Assembly (NCBI GenBank): GCA_004298905.1
Contig: SCTK01000004.1
Coordinates: 1 to 64,000 of the forward strand
Length of the DNA stretch: 64,000 nt
Reading direction: 5' to 3'
Origin: Burkholderiaceae bacterium
GTDB taxonomy: Bacteria; Pseudomonadota; Gammaproteobacteria; Burkholderiales; Burkholderiaceae_D
Position 1 is the stretch's first letter; each line of letters starts with the position of its first letter. Below the pieces are notes generated by a model. It was not told the DNA's origin, searched no databases, and saw only the letters and a program-made list of their open reading frames with translations. Shown here piece after piece: positions 18,554 through 29,371 of the stretch. Position numbers and translations under genes: made by a program.

Positions 18554-19855
18554 TTACTCTTCGTCTTCTTCCGGCAATTTGAGCATGCCGGTGTGGAAAT
18601 CGTAGGCGTAGATCTCGCCGTAGCGGCCCCACTCGACCGCAACTTCCAGTACGCGCTTGGCTTCGTCGGCTTCGAGGAATTCTTCCAGCACTTCGAGGAA
18701 TTTATTCTCGGGCAAGGCGCCACTGGTTTCCTCTTCCAGCCGGCTGCGAATATGCGCGGCGAGCGCGACATGCGACAGCAATTGCTGGCCGAAGATTTCC
18801 TGCTTGTGCACCTGATCATTGGAAACATAGCGGTAGCCGAGCGGCGTGAGCGTAATGTCGCCCTTGTCCACATGCGCCAATCCCAGCAGGCCGAGCGCTT
18901 CGTAGGTGGGGAACAATTCTTCGTCCGGCAGTTCGGATTCTTCGGCCAGCTTGGGCAGGTCGGCGCGGCCGTGGAACGGCGCATCGGCCAGCAGCGCGAG
19001 CACGCCTTCGATGCGCTCCACATCGGTTTCCGGCAGACGGTAGCCCAGATGCGTGGCGGCGGTGATGCCAGCCGCGGCTTCCTGTACCGGCCGCATGGTC
19101 ATCAAGCCATACACTTCGTCGATCAGGTTGCGCACAGCGGGCGAATCGACCGTGCGCGGGCGCGGCAGGCCGATCCTGACTTCGCTGCGAATGCGGCCCG
19201 GCGCGCTGGACAGGATGATGATGCGGTCGGCCATCATCACGGCCTCTTCGATATTGTGCGAAACAATCAGAATGCCCTTGGTGGGAATGCGCTGCCGATC
19301 CCACAGCTCGAGAATGTCGTCGCGCAGCGTCTCGCCGGTGAGCACGTCCAGCGCGGAAAACGCTTCATCCATCAACAGCACATCGGGATTGGTCACCAGC
19401 GCGCGGGCGATGCCGACGCGCTGGCGCATGCCGCCCGATAGTTCACGCGGCAGCGCGCCGCCAAAACCGGCCAGGCCGATCAGTTCCAGCATGGCATCGG
19501 CACGCTCGGCACGCGCTTCGGGGGCGATGCCTTGCGCTTCCAGCCCCAGCTCGACATTCTGTTGCACGGTCAACCAGGGGAACAACGCGAACGATTGAAA
19601 CACCATCGCAATGCCTGCGGCCGGACCCGCCACGGCCTGGCCGCGATAATCGACGCTGCCGCGATCGGCCGGAATCAACCCAGCCATGATCCGCAGCAGC
19701 GTCGATTTGCCCGAGCCGGATTTGCCCAGCAGCGCGACGATCTCGCCTTCCTGCAGGGCGAAGTCCACCTGTTCGAGCACGCTGCGCGGCGCACCGTCAG
19801 CGGTGCTGAAGGATTTGGCCACGCCTTGCAAGTTCATCAGGATATTTGTACTCAT
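18554..19855 (-). CDS. ABC importer ATP-binding protein with C-terminal AAA-associated domain (nitrate/sulfonate/taurine-like)
   Basis: A 433-residue protein. Residues about 1-260 are an SsuB/TauB-like ATPase: Walker A GKSGSGKST, the FQSFALFPWLTVQQNVELGL Q-loop stretch, LSGGMRQRVGIARAL and LLMDEAFSALD. After about residue 290 comes a helical domain rich in Leu and Glu, ending KLPEEDEE, matching the AAA-associated C-terminal domain of this family. The start MSTNILMNLQG at 19855 was chosen over longer frames that enter the permease gene. It lies 17 bases after the permease gene. Substrate not predictable. Confidence 0.88.
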   Translation of the reverse strand: MSTNILMNLQGVAKSFSTADGAPRSVLEQVDFALQEGEIVALLGKSGSGKSTLLRIMAGLIPADRGSVDYRGQAVAGPAAGIAMVFQSFALFPWLTVQQNVELGLEAQGIAPEARAERADAMLELIGLAGFGGALPRELSGGMRQRVGIARALVTNPDVLLMDEAFSALDVLTGETLRDDILELWDRQRIPTKGILIVSHNIEEAVMMADRIIILSSAPGRIRSEVRIGLPRPRTVDSPAVRNLIDEVYGLMTMRPVQEAAAGITAATHLGYRLPETDVERIEGVLALLADAPFHGRADLPKLAEESELPDEELFPTYEALGLLGLAHVDKGDITLTPLGYRYVSNDQVHKQEIFGQQLLSHVALAAHIRSRLEEETSGALPENKFLEVLEEFLEADEAKRVLEVAVEWGRYGEIYAYDFHTGMLKLPEEDEE

Positions 19856-19872
19856 CACCCAGTCCCTAACCC

Positions 19873-21609
19873 TTATTCTTCGCTGCGGTCTTCGGCGAGC
19901 AAATAGAGTTTGCGCCAGAAGAAACGGTTCAACAACATCACGAAGATACACATCACGCCAATGCCCAGCGCGATGCGATGGAAATCGCCGACGTCTGTCA
20001 TCTGCTTGATATAGCTGCCCAGACCGTCGGCCATCAGCGTGGTCTTGCCCCAGGTCACATACTCCGCCACGATGCTGGCGTTCCACGAACCGCCGCTGGC
20101 GGTGATCGCGCCGGTAATATAACTGGGAAAGATGGCAGGCAGATAAACGCGCTTCCATTTCAGCCAGCCTTTCAATCCAAGATTGTCGGCGGCGAGACGC
20201 AATTCATTCGGAATCGTCGAAGCACCGGCGACGACGTTGAACAGGATGTACCACTGCGTGCCAAAGACCATCAGCGGGCTGAGCCAGATGTTGGGGTTCA
20301 ATTGCAGCGTCACCAGCACGAACACGACCAGCGGGAACATCAGGTTGACCGGAAAGGCGGCGAGAAATTGCGCCAGCGCCTGCACGCGCTGCGAGTATTG
20401 CGGACGCAGGCCGATCCACACAGCGATGGGCACCCACACGGCCGAAGCCAGGCCGATCAACAACAACACACGCAGCAGTGTGATCAGCCCCAGCCCGAAC
20501 ACATGGGCGACTTCGTGCCAGCCGACTTGGCTGTGCACGAAGACCAGCAAGCCATAGAAAGCCAGTAGCGCCGCTGCAATCAACAGCCAGCCCCAAAGAC
20601 GCAACCACAATGGATTGAGCGGCTTCGCCGCGGTGCGCGTTGCGACCGTGCCGGGCCGTGCCACGAACCAGCCGAGGGTACTGCGCAACATGATCCAGAT
20701 GCGATCCGACAATGCGCGCATCCAGCGGCTGCGGCGGCCCCAATCGAGCAGCCAGGATTGCTGCGCGGTTTCGCCTTGCGATTCCTCGAAGCGGAATTTG
20801 TCGGCCCAGGCCAGCAGCGGGCGGAAAAATAATTGGTCGTACAGCAGGATGCCCGACAGCATCGCGACGATCGCCCACAGAATCGCCATGCCGTCGCGCG
20901 CCTCGATGGCGACCGCGATATAGGCGCCGATGCCCGGCAGCTTGATGTCTTGCTTGCCGACTGAAATCGCTTCGGCGGCGACCAGAAAGAACCAGCCGCC
21001 CGACATCGACATCATCATGTTCCATAGCAAGCCGGGCATCGCGTAGGGCAGTTCCAGGCGCCAGAAACGCTGCCAGCCGGACAGTTGAAATACACGCGCC
21101 GCTTCGTTCAATTCCGGCGGCACCGTGCGCATTGATTGGTAAACGCTGAACGCCATGTTCCAGGCTTGCGAGGTGAAGATCGCGAAGATCGCCGCACATT
21201 CCACGCCGAACAAATTGCCGGGAAAGAGCGCGATGAAGGGCGCGATGGCAATTGCCTGGAAACCGAGAATCGGTACCGACTGCAGAATGTCCAGCAGCGG
21301 GATCATCGCTTTTTCAGCGGCGCGGTATTTCGCTGCCACCGCCGCGAAGGTCAGGCTGAACAGCAGCGCAAAGGCCAGCGCGGTGAACATGCGCAGAATC
21401 GTGCGCAGCAGGTAGTAGGGCAGATTGGATGGATCAAGCGAGATATCCGTGGCTTCGCCGACCGCGAAAGGCTGCACCATCTGCATCGCGCCGTAACCAA
21501 TCGCCATCAGCACCGCGAGCACGAGCGGCAGCAATACCCAGTCCCAGCGGTTGGGCGTGGTGGCCAGCAGCGTGCGCTCGGCGCCGTGTGGATTGAATAA
21601 TTCGAACAT
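19873..21609 (-). CDS. ABC importer permease, two permease domains fused
   Basis: A 578-residue inner-membrane protein made of two binding-protein-dependent permease domains in tandem. Each has the coupling-loop region: first EAARVFQLSGWQRFWRLELPYA, second LRLAADNLGLKGWLKWKRVYLPA (both read in parts). A single chain can thus supply both halves of the transporter. No periplasmic binding protein is encoded on either side. The family normally moves nitrate, sulfonates or similar anions; with no binding protein the substrate is open. Confidence 0.88.
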   Translation of the reverse strand: MFELFNPHGAERTLLATTPNRWDWVLLPLVLAVLMAIGYGAMQMVQPFAVGEATDISLDPSNLPYYLLRTILRMFTALAFALLFSLTFAAVAAKYRAAEKAMIPLLDILQSVPILGFQAIAIAPFIALFPGNLFGVECAAIFAIFTSQAWNMAFSVYQSMRTVPPELNEAARVFQLSGWQRFWRLELPYAMPGLLWNMMMSMSGGWFFLVAAEAISVGKQDIKLPGIGAYIAVAIEARDGMAILWAIVAMLSGILLYDQLFFRPLLAWADKFRFEESQGETAQQSWLLDWGRRSRWMRALSDRIWIMLRSTLGWFVARPGTVATRTAAKPLNPLWLRLWGWLLIAAALLAFYGLLVFVHSQVGWHEVAHVFGLGLITLLRVLLLIGLASAVWVPIAVWIGLRPQYSQRVQALAQFLAAFPVNLMFPLVVFVLVTLQLNPNIWLSPLMVFGTQWYILFNVVAGASTIPNELRLAADNLGLKGWLKWKRVYLPAIFPSYITGAITASGGSWNASIVAEYVTWGKTTLMADGLGSYIKQMTDVGDFHRIALGIGVMCIFVMLLNRFFWRKLYLLAEDRSEE

Positions 21610-21899
21610 CGTCGCTTCCGATTGTGTTCAATATCAGGAAGCAACTAAGCAATCAATAAGTGATTGCTGGACGTTGCTACCCGCCGTCAAGGCAAGGCAG
21701 CAACAGGGGAAACCTGCAGATTACCTTGCCAGCTGATTTGCCAATACATTGCCGATGCAAGATCGACTACAGGGAATGTCCACGGAGGATTCCGTCAAAA
21801 TGATAACGGGGCGGACTGTATCACTCGTGGTGCAAACGCGCAATTTTTTTGTGTACCCTATGCTTACTGCCGCGCTTCATGGTTTTTTAGGAGATCGCT
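21610..21899. other. Intergenic region between the ABC permease and the DUF2283 gene
   Basis: About 290 bases hold divergent 5' regions. A possible hairpin GTTGCT...AGCAAC lies near 21673-21704, and GCGCAATTTTTTT near 21837-21850. No convincing promoter pair or gene was found. TTAGGAGATCGCT at its right end is the ribosome binding site of the DUF2283 gene. Confidence 0.4.
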
Positions 21900-22097
21900 A
21901 TGCATACCACCTATTTCGATGAAGACGATATTCTCGTCATCCGGCTATCCGACAAGCCGGTCACCCGCGAGGTATCGCAAAACTGGAACACGCACATCAG
22001 CTACGCAGAAGATGGCAGCGCGGTGGAAATCGTGCTGCTCGATGCGAGGGCCAATGGCGCCTATCCCCTGGAGGTGCAGCATGCACGTGCGGCTTGA
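21900..22097 (+). CDS. DUF2283-like small protein
   Basis: A 65-residue acidic protein starting MHTTYFDEDDILVIRLSD and containing AVEIVLLDARANGAYPLE. The pattern of a short beta-hairpin reading as 'aDalyIrl...' followed by 'gevvgieildA' is that of the DUF2283 family. Those proteins are often encoded next to toxin-like genes but have no fixed function. A good TTAGGAG site precedes it. Its end overlaps the next gene by 17 bases in another frame, so the two are coupled. Confidence 0.6.
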   Translation: MHTTYFDEDDILVIRLSDKPVTREVSQNWNTHISYAEDGSAVEIVLLDARANGAYPLEVQHARAA

Positions 22098-23007
22098 AAC
22101 ATTGGGGCGCCGGCAAGCGGTATCCCTATGGCTTGCATTTCTGATCTTACTCACCTTGTCGCTGCCTGCTACTGCTGATCCGCTCGTTCTGGGTGTTTTT
22201 GAGCAGCCACAATGCAAACAAGAATCCACGAGATCGGCGCGCCTACTTTTCGCGAAAACCGGTGATCGTTGGGTGGCGCTCAATAATCAATATGAGTTCT
22301 CCGAAAACCGCCACCTCACCCTGCCGAGCTGGACAATAGTCCTTGATGGTCGCAATCTCGGTAACTTGAAGCTCCGTGATCCGAACCCCGCCTCACCAAC
22401 GTTGAAGGATTGGTACTACGGGAGAGACAAACTGTACGTGCCCGAGAATCCCGAGAAGGTGCCCACGGTAAAGAATGAATCAAAGTCGTTTGGCGGCTGG
22501 TGCCAGGCACCCGAGGCCCGGCCGCTTGTTCTGGTGTCGCGAGCAAATTTCGATGATCCAGAGAAGTGGAAGCCATTTTCACCTGACCAATCGTATAAAC
22601 AGAGTTTGTATCTTCCACTCAAGCTGGTGGTGGGTCGTTTCAACGCCATACATTGCATCGAAGGGGCCGATCATTCAGAGCCTTGGGATTTCAAGCCAGA
22701 AGATCTCGTTCTGTATAAAGGCTATCGATCAGCATTCGGCAAGGAATTGGTGTCGATAGGCATTGACCTAACCAAGATCGGTTGTGATTCTATCGTTGAG
22801 CCGCAGTGGTCAAATCACTGGTTTTTATTTGATGGCGAGAAGATAGAGTTTATTGGAAATCAGATGGAGTTGGTGGATTCAGGCGACTACGATAACGATG
22901 GCCGTTCAGAGCTACTATTTTGGTACAGCGGGTACAACCGAGATGGTTATGTGCTTATCTATGACGACCTTCGACAGAAGGTCGAGTACCTATGGGGCTA
23001 CCATTAA
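22081..23007 (+). CDS. Exported protein of unknown function with a calcium-loop-like repeat
   Basis: A 308-residue protein with an N-terminal signal sequence (RRQAVSLWLAFLILLTLSLP, cleavage expected after ATA near residue 32). Near the C-terminus DSGDYDNDGRSELLFWYSGY matches an Asp-rich FG-GAP/EF-hand-like calcium loop in a beta-propeller type repeat. Two Cys-containing segments (QPQCKQ, GWCQAPE) may form a disulfide. Start at 22081 is supported by GGAGG inside the upstream gene. Probably periplasmic or surface; I do not recognise the family. Confidence 0.65.
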   Translation: MHVRLETLGRRQAVSLWLAFLILLTLSLPATADPLVLGVFEQPQCKQESTRSARLLFAKTGDRWVALNNQYEFSENRHLTLPSWTIVLDGRNLGNLKLRDPNPASPTLKDWYYGRDKLYVPENPEKVPTVKNESKSFGGWCQAPEARPLVLVSRANFDDPEKWKPFSPDQSYKQSLYLPLKLVVGRFNAIHCIEGADHSEPWDFKPEDLVLYKGYRSAFGKELVSIGIDLTKIGCDSIVEPQWSNHWFLFDGEKIEFIGNQMELVDSGDYDNDGRSELLFWYSGYNRDGYVLIYDDLRQKVEYLWGYH

Positions 23008-23062
23008 GCCTTCGCCTGGGAACGGGTTCAAGTGGCTTTGGTGCTAACGGCATGACGCAACA

Positions 23063-24167
<1,105 letters not shown>

Positions 24168-24173
24168 TCACAT

Positions 24174-24265
24174 CAGACGATCCCGTCGTCTCCCGCTTCA
24201 CCTCCCTGAGCGGGTGCCTTTTTAAGGCTTCAAACCCCAGTACGCGAGTATTGGGGTTTTTTTTT
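24174..24265 (+). ncRNA. Candidate small RNA at the Spot 42/ErsA position beside engB
   Basis: About 90 bases with no open frame. Four hairpins in order: GACGA/TCGTC (24176-24190); CCCGCT/AGCGGG (24192-24214) whose 11-base loop shows CCTCCC, complementary to Shine-Dalgarno sites; GCCTT/AAGGC (24216-24228); and a 12-bp terminator stem (24232-24243 with 24248-24259) with a GCGA loop and nine T. The flanking genes are both on the minus strand, so the terminator serves neither. In Escherichia coli Spot 42, and in Pseudomonas ErsA, lie next to engB in the same convergent orientation. Homology is not shown by sequence. Confidence 0.7.
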
Positions 24266-24331
24266 GTGCGTCCGCCACGTGCAAGCTTCAGTATTCGAAC
24301 GGCGGTACACCAGCCGCGAATTTAACAAACA

Positions 24332-24994
24332 TTACTTTTCGACTACTGGGGCACTGGGTTGCTCCAGCCAACCCAACAATTGAATGGTCGCTTCTTCCAG
24401 CCCGATTTTTTTCAAACTGGAAAACAATTGCAAGCTCAACGGGTTGGGCCAGCCCTGATCGGCGGCAAATTTCCGTGCGCTCGCCAGCGTGCGCGTTTGT
24501 TCCTGCTTACCCAGTTTATCGGCCTTGGTCAGCAACACATGCACGGGTTTGCCGGTGGGCGCAAACCAGTCGAGCAGTTGGCAATCCAGTTCGGTAAACG
24601 GGCGCCGCGCATCCATCATCACCACCAGCCCGGCCAGCGGCGAGCGCGTTTGCACATATTCCGACAGCAGCTTCGACCAGTGCTGGCGCGCGGCTTCCGG
24701 CACGGCTGCGTAGCCATAGCCGGGCAGATCGACCAGATAGCCCACCGGCGCTTCGGCCTTGCCGACTTCAAAATAATTGATGTGTTGCGTGCGGCCGGGC
24801 GTGTTGCTGGCGTAGGCCAGCCGTTTTTGATTGCAGAGCAGATTGATGGCAGTGGACTTGCCGGCATTCGAGCGCCCGGCAAAGGCGACTTCGAGCAGCG
24901 GCAGCGGCTTGCCATCGACATAACGATGGTTGTGCGGCAGGGTACTGAGGTCGTTGACCGTTGTATAGAAATGAGTGGAATGCAGCAGCGACAT
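24332..24994 (-). CDS. engB: Ribosome biogenesis GTPase EngB/YsxC
   Basis: A 220-residue GTPase with G1 [10 protein letters not shown]3 DLPGYGYA and G4 TKAD, plus the family's [13 protein letters not shown]. EngB acts in late 50S subunit assembly and is essential in many bacteria. The start [10 protein letters not shown] at 24994 was chosen; the open frame runs far upstream across the cytochrome gene and is not coding there. It is divergent from the cytochrome c4 gene. Confidence 0.95.
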   Translation of the reverse strand: MSLLHSTHFYTTVNDLSTLPHNHRYVDGKPLPLLEVAFAGRSNAGKSTAINLLCNQKRLAYASNTPGRTQHINYFEVGKAEAPVGYLVDLPGYGYAAVPEAARQHWSKLLSEYVQTRSPLAGLVVMMDARRPFTELDCQLLDWFAPTGKPVHVLLTKADKLGKQEQTRTLASARKFAADQGWPNPLSLQLFSSLKKIGLEEATIQLLGWLEQPSAPVVEK

Positions 24995-25088
24995 GGGATC
25001 CGATCGGCGTGGGTGGGGGCGCTCAACAAGTGGCAGCAGTGGCCGTAAACCGTTTGTGGCCGGGCGTGCGCTCGCGCCGGTGATGCGG

Positions 25089-25104
25089 GCTATTGTACAA
25101 TAGC
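25089..25104. promoter_or_regulatory. 16-bp perfect palindrome between engB and cytochrome c4
   Basis: GCTATTGTACAATAGC reads the same on both strands and contains TACAAT, a fair -10 hexamer, in each direction. It lies in the divergent spacer, 95 bases from engB and 59 from the cytochrome start. No good -35 is visible on either side, so it may be an operator or an activator-dependent promoter core. Confidence 0.45.
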
Positions 25105-25162
25105 GCCCTTGTTTAAACCCTGTTCCCTCGGCGCGCAGCGTGCGCCTAACCCGAGTCTGAAA

Positions 25163-25858
25163 ATGAATCTGAACCTGCACCGAATTTCCGCTCTTGTTCT
25201 GTGGTTTGCTGTTGCGATTCCTGGCTTGGCCGGTGCCGCTGAAGCGGCTGCGGCAAAAAAGGTTGATATTGCCAAAGGCGAGCAAATCGTTGCGGCGCAG
25301 TGCGCTGCCTGTCACACCACCGATGGCAATAGCGCGATTCCTGCCAACCCGAAACTGGCGGGTCAGCACGCCGCCTACATTTACAAGCAGTTGAACAATT
25401 TTGTGGCCAAGGATGGCAAGCCCGCCGAGCGCGCCAACGGGGTCATGAGCAGTATGGCCGCGCCGCTGTCGGATGACGACATGCACAACGTCGCGGCGTA
25501 TTTTGCTGCGCAAACGATGAAGATTGGTGCGGCGAAAGCAGGCAAGGCATCTGCCGAGCTGGGCCAGAAAATCTATCGCGGCGGTATCGCCGAGAAAAAC
25601 GTGGCGGCCTGTGCCGCTTGTCATGGCCCGACCGGCGCCGGCATACCCGCGCAATTTCCCCGTCTGGGCGGCCAGCATGCGGAATATACGGAAGCGCAGC
25701 TGAAGGCATTCCGCGACGCCAGTTATACGGAAGAGCAGCGCAAAGCCATGACGAATGCGGCGCCGCGCAAGAATGGGCCGCAAATGGCGAGCATCGCCGC
25801 GCGCATGACCGACGCGGAAATCAAGGCGGTGGCCGATTACATCGCCGGTTTGAAATAA
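25163..25858 (+). CDS. Cytochrome c4, dihaem, periplasmic
   Basis: A 231-residue protein with a signal peptide ([20 protein letters not shown]) and two class I haem c sites, CAACH near residues 49-53 and a second CAACH near 150-154. Each is followed by a distal Met region ([42 protein letters not shown], in parts). Cytochrome c4 shuttles electrons to terminal oxidases. The genes after it encode the machinery that attaches its haems. It starts at ATG 25163; the frame to 25109 lacks a signal-peptide context. Confidence 0.93.
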   Translation: MNLNLHRISALVLWFAVAIPGLAGAAEAAAAKKVDIAKGEQIVAAQCAACHTTDGNSAIPANPKLAGQHAAYIYKQLNNFVAKDGKPAERANGVMSSMAAPLSDDDMHNVAAYFAAQTMKIGAAKAGKASAELGQKIYRGGIAEKNVAACAACHGPTGAGIPAQFPRLGGQHAEYTEAQLKAFRDASYTEEQRKAMTNAAPRKNGPQMASIAARMTDAEIKAVADYIAGLK

Positions 25859-25884
25859 GTGCGCCGCGAAAGAAATAATAAAAG

Positions 25885-25907
25885 AGGGTGGGCGACCACC
25901 CTTTTTT
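25885..25907 (+). terminator. Terminator after cytochrome c4
   Basis: A 7-bp stem AGGGTGG (25885-25891) with CCACCCT (25896-25902), loop GCGA, followed by a run of six T. It lies only 11 bases before the resB ATG, so it may limit read-through from the abundant cytochrome gene. Confidence 0.85.
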
Positions 25908-25917
25908 ATTTCTGGCA

Positions 25918-28023
25918 ATGAATACCTCCGGCATCCACCTCCATACCAAATCGCGCTGGCTGCGCGAGTGGGTCGAGCTGCTCAGCTCGATGCGTTTTGC
26001 CATCAGCGCGCTGGTGATGGTGGCGCTGGCCAGTGTCATCGGCACGATCCTCAAGCAGAACGAACCCTTCATCAATTACGTCGATCAGTTCGGCGCATTC
26101 TGGTTTGAAGTGTTCAAGGCTGCTTCGCTCAACAATGTCTACACGGCCTGGTGGTTTCTGCTCATCATGGGTCTGTTGCTGGTTTCGACCTCGCTGTGCG
26201 TGATACGCAATACGCCCAAGATGCTGCACGAGATGCGCACTTTTCGTGACCATGTGCGCATCAACGGTTTGCGCGCGCTGCCGCAGCACAGCGAATTTGT
26301 CGTGACGGGAGAACGCGCTGCGCTTGCTGCGCGCTTGCAACGGTTGTTGCAACAGCATGGTTTGCAGACACGCATCGACGTGCGCGAACAGACCACGCTG
26401 ATCGCGGCCAAATCCGGCAGTGCCAGCCGCTGGGGTTATGTTCTTGCGCACAGTGCGATTGTGGTGATTTGCCTCGGTGGTTTGGTGGACAGCGGTCTGC
26501 CGGTGAAGTTGCAAGTGGCTTTGCAGGGCAAGCAGCCGATACGCGGCAATGCGCTTATTCGCGACATTCCCGCCAGTGGTTATTTGTCGTCCAGCAATCC
26601 CACCTTTCGCGGCAACACGCTGCTGGCCGAAGGACAGAGTAGTGATCAGGCGATCGTGAGCTACGACGATGGCATGCTGCTGCAACCGCTGCCATTCGAG
26701 ATTGCGCTGAAGAAATTTTCCATCGATTTTTATTCGACCGGTATGCCGCGCGCTTTCGTGAGCGAAGTGGAAATTACCGACAAGGACAATGGCCAGAAAT
26801 TTCCCGCCACCATCAAGGTCAACCAGCCGCTGATCTACAAGGGCATCGCTGTCTACCAGTCGAGTTTCGAAGATGGCGGTTCGCATCTCACGCTCAAGAG
26901 TTATCCGATGCGCGGCGCGAGCGACGCGGTGGCGCAGATCAAGGGCGATGTCGGCGGCAGTGCAGCGCTCGGTGATGGCAGCGAGAAATACAACATTGAG
27001 TTCACGGGTTTCCGCGCGATCAATGTCGAGCAGTTCGCAGAAGCCGACATCAGCAAGAACAAACCCGCCGCCAGCGTGTTCAGCAGCGCCAGCAAGGTGC
27101 ACGCGGACCGGCAGCAGAAGAATATCGGCCCCAGCGTGCAATACAAGGTGCGTGATGCCAGCGGGCAGGCGCGCGAATATCACAACTACATGTTGCCGGC
27201 GGAAATCGACGGCCACCTCTGGTATTTGACCGGCATGCGCGAACGGCCCGGTGAGCCGTTCCAGTATCTGCGCATTCCTGCCGATGCCGAGGGTACGGTC
27301 GCCGAGTTCATGCGTCTGCGTGCTGCCTTGGCTAACCCACGTTTGCGTGCGCTGGCAGCGCAGCGTGCTGCCAGCGCAGTGCAATTCTCGGAACCCGCCA
27401 AGGCTGCTGAAATGCGGGCGCAGTGGAACGCCAGCGTCACACGCATGCTGGGGATTTTTTCCAGCGGCGGCTTTGAAGCCGTGGCCCGTTTTGTTCTGGA
27501 CAATATTCCGGCGGCAGAGCAGCCCAAGGCGGTGCGCTTGCTGATGCAGGTGCTTACCGATGGCAGCTGGTATGTCTGGCAAGAGGCGCGTCGCGATGCG
27601 CATTTACCGGAGTTGCCGCGCAACGAAGCCAACCGTGATTTTCTCGAACGCGCCCTGAACGCCGCTTCCGACAGCTTCTTCTACGGCGCGCCGATGTATC
27701 TGCAACTGGACGGGTTTGAAGAAGTCAAAGCCAGTGTGTTTCAACTGACGCGCTCGCCCGGCAAGAAAGCGGTGTATCTTGGCAGTCTGATGCTGGTGCT
27801 GGGCATCTTTGCCATGTTCTACATTCGCGAGCGTCGCGTCTGGGCGGCGGTGACGACGCAGCCTGACGGCAGCCAATCGGTGTTGCTGGCGATGTCGATG
27901 ACGCGCAAGACGATGGACTTCCCGCAGCAATTTGCGCGTATCGAACAACAGGCGCGCAGCGCGTTGCTGCCGAAACCTGAAGCAAACACTGAAGCAAGCA
28001 AAGCAGTACAGAAGGATGAATGA
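25918..28023 (+). CDS. resB: Cytochrome c biogenesis protein ResB/Ccs1
   Basis: A 701-residue membrane protein of the system II cytochrome c maturation pathway, which with CcsA moves haem and apocytochrome together. The first membrane segment follows [20 protein letters not shown], with [20 protein letters not shown] after it; a large periplasmic part lies between about residues 200 and 590; the last membrane segment is [21 protein letters not shown] (in parts). The ATG at 25918 is preferred to a GTG at 25888 that lies inside the terminator. It ends directly before ccsA. Confidence 0.92.
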   Translation: MNTSGIHLHTKSRWLREWVELLSSMRFAISALVMVALASVIGTILKQNEPFINYVDQFGAFWFEVFKAASLNNVYTAWWFLLIMGLLLVSTSLCVIRNTPKMLHEMRTFRDHVRINGLRALPQHSEFVVTGERAALAARLQRLLQQHGLQTRIDVREQTTLIAAKSGSASRWGYVLAHSAIVVICLGGLVDSGLPVKLQVALQGKQPIRGNALIRDIPASGYLSSSNPTFRGNTLLAEGQSSDQAIVSYDDGMLLQPLPFEIALKKFSIDFYSTGMPRAFVSEVEITDKDNGQKFPATIKVNQPLIYKGIAVYQSSFEDGGSHLTLKSYPMRGASDAVAQIKGDVGGSAALGDGSEKYNIEFTGFRAINVEQFAEADISKNKPAASVFSSASKVHADRQQKNIGPSVQYKVRDASGQAREYHNYMLPAEIDGHLWYLTGMRERPGEPFQYLRIPADAEGTVAEFMRLRAALANPRLRALAAQRAASAVQFSEPAKAAEMRAQWNASVTRMLGIFSSGGFEAVARFVLDNIPAAEQPKAVRLLMQVLTDGSWYVWQEARRDAHLPELPRNEANRDFLERALNAASDSFFYGAPMYLQLDGFEEVKASVFQLTRSPGKKAVYLGSLMLVLGIFAMFYIRERRVWAAVTTQPDGSQSVLLAMSMTRKTMDFPQQFARIEQQARSALLPKPEANTEASKAVQKDE

Positions 28024-29328
28024 ATGGAATCAACCGCTGAATTTTCTCCACCGCTACCCTTGTTCAAACGCCTGAGCCTCGCCGACTGGCTCTATGCCGC
28101 GCTATTGCTGTTAGGCGCAGGCATTGTTTTACATCGGTACGGCAGCGGCATGGATGTGTATGAGAAAGGCATCTTGATCGCTGCCGTGCCGGTGTTTGCC
28201 TGGCTGGGCTGGAACTGGCCGCCCTTGCGCCGTCTGCTGCCGGTGATCGGTGCCTTGGCCTTGCTGGCGATCAGTTTGTACGCCGGGCAGTTGCCGCTGG
28301 CGGAACAGAAATTCCTGCTCAAATATTTTCTCGCCAGCCAGCCCGCAATCATGTGGATGAGCGTGCTGTTTTTCCTCGCGCTGTTTTGCTATTGGGGCGG
28401 GCTGCTTGCCAATGCGCCCACTGCGAGCTGGGTCGGCACGGCCATGACCTGGACGGCGGTGACGATGGGTTTTACCGGCATGCTGGTGCGCTGGTATGAA
28501 AGCTATTTGATCGGCGCGGATGTCGGCCATATTCCGGTCAGCAATCTGTATGAAGTGTTTGTGTTGTTCTCACTGATCACGGCGGTGTTTTATCTCTACT
28601 ACGAACAACGTTATGCCACCCGCGCGCTGGGCGCGTTCGCGCTGCTGGTGATCTGCGCTGCCGTCGGTTTTCTGGCCTGGTACACCTTCGACCGTGGCGC
28701 CCAGCAAATTCAACCGCTGTTGCCCGCGTTGCAATCGTGGTGGATGAAAATTCATGTGCCGGCCAACTTCATCGGCTACGGCACGTTCTCGCTGGCGGCG
28801 ATGGTGGCGTTTGCCTGGCTGATCAAGCAGCACGGCGATACACCCATCGGCTGGAAAATTGCGCCGCTGTTCGTATTGGGTACCTTGCTGGGCGCCGAGC
28901 CGCTGGTGTTTCGCAAGTCGGGTTTGCCGGAATACTGGATGGCGTATTTCGCTGTCGCCGCGTTCATTGTCGGGGGCATCCTGCTGTTGCGCCAGCGCAT
29001 TGCGGATCGCTTGCCCAGTCTCGAAGTGCTCGACGAAGTGATGTACAAGTCGATTGCTGTCGGTTTTGCCTTCTTCACCATCGCCACGATTCTGGGCGCG
29101 CTGTGGGCAGCCGATGCCTGGGGCACCTACTGGCAGTGGGATCCCAAGGAAACCTGGGCGCTGATCGTCTGGCTCAACTACGCTGCTTGGCTGCACATGC
29201 GGCTGATGAAAGGCTTGCGCGGCAGCTTTGCGGCGTATTGGGCGCTGGTGGGCTTGCTGGTGACGGGCTTTGCCTTCCTCGGCGTGAACATGTTTCTGAG
29301 TGGGTTGCATTCTTACGGCGAACTGTAA
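28024..29328 (+). CDS. ccsA: Cytochrome c biogenesis protein CcsA/ResC
   Basis: A 434-residue polytopic membrane protein with the WWD haem-handling domain ([20 protein letters not shown]) and the conserved flanking histidines ([35 protein letters not shown]). It works with ResB in haem delivery to periplasmic apocytochromes. The ATG follows the resB TGA without a gap. Longer than many CcsA proteins because of extra N-terminal membrane segments. Confidence 0.94.
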   Translation: MESTAEFSPPLPLFKRLSLADWLYAALLLLGAGIVLHRYGSGMDVYEKGILIAAVPVFAWLGWNWPPLRRLLPVIGALALLAISLYAGQLPLAEQKFLLKYFLASQPAIMWMSVLFFLALFCYWGGLLANAPTASWVGTAMTWTAVTMGFTGMLVRWYESYLIGADVGHIPVSNLYEVFVLFSLITAVFYLYYEQRYATRALGAFALLVICAAVGFLAWYTFDRGAQQIQPLLPALQSWWMKIHVPANFIGYGTFSLAAMVAFAWLIKQHGDTPIGWKIAPLFVLGTLLGAEPLVFRKSGLPEYWMAYFAVAAFIVGGILLLRQRIADRLPSLEVLDEVMYKSIAVGFAFFTIATILGALWAADAWGTYWQWDPKETWALIVWLNYAAWLHMRLMKGLRGSFAAYWALVGLLVTGFAFLGVNMFLSGLHSYGEL

Positions 29329-29371
29329 GTTTGGCGTCGGTGGCGCGACTCATGGGTTGAAAGGAGTTGCC

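Noticed and set aside
24232-24265. Terminator of hemB or engB
   Set aside because: hemB is transcribed away from it, and in the engB direction the hairpin lacks a U-tract; it fits only a plus-strand transcript.
25906-27603. 565-codon open frame antisense to resB
   Set aside because: Shadow of a certain membrane protein gene; no ribosome binding site or recognised motif.
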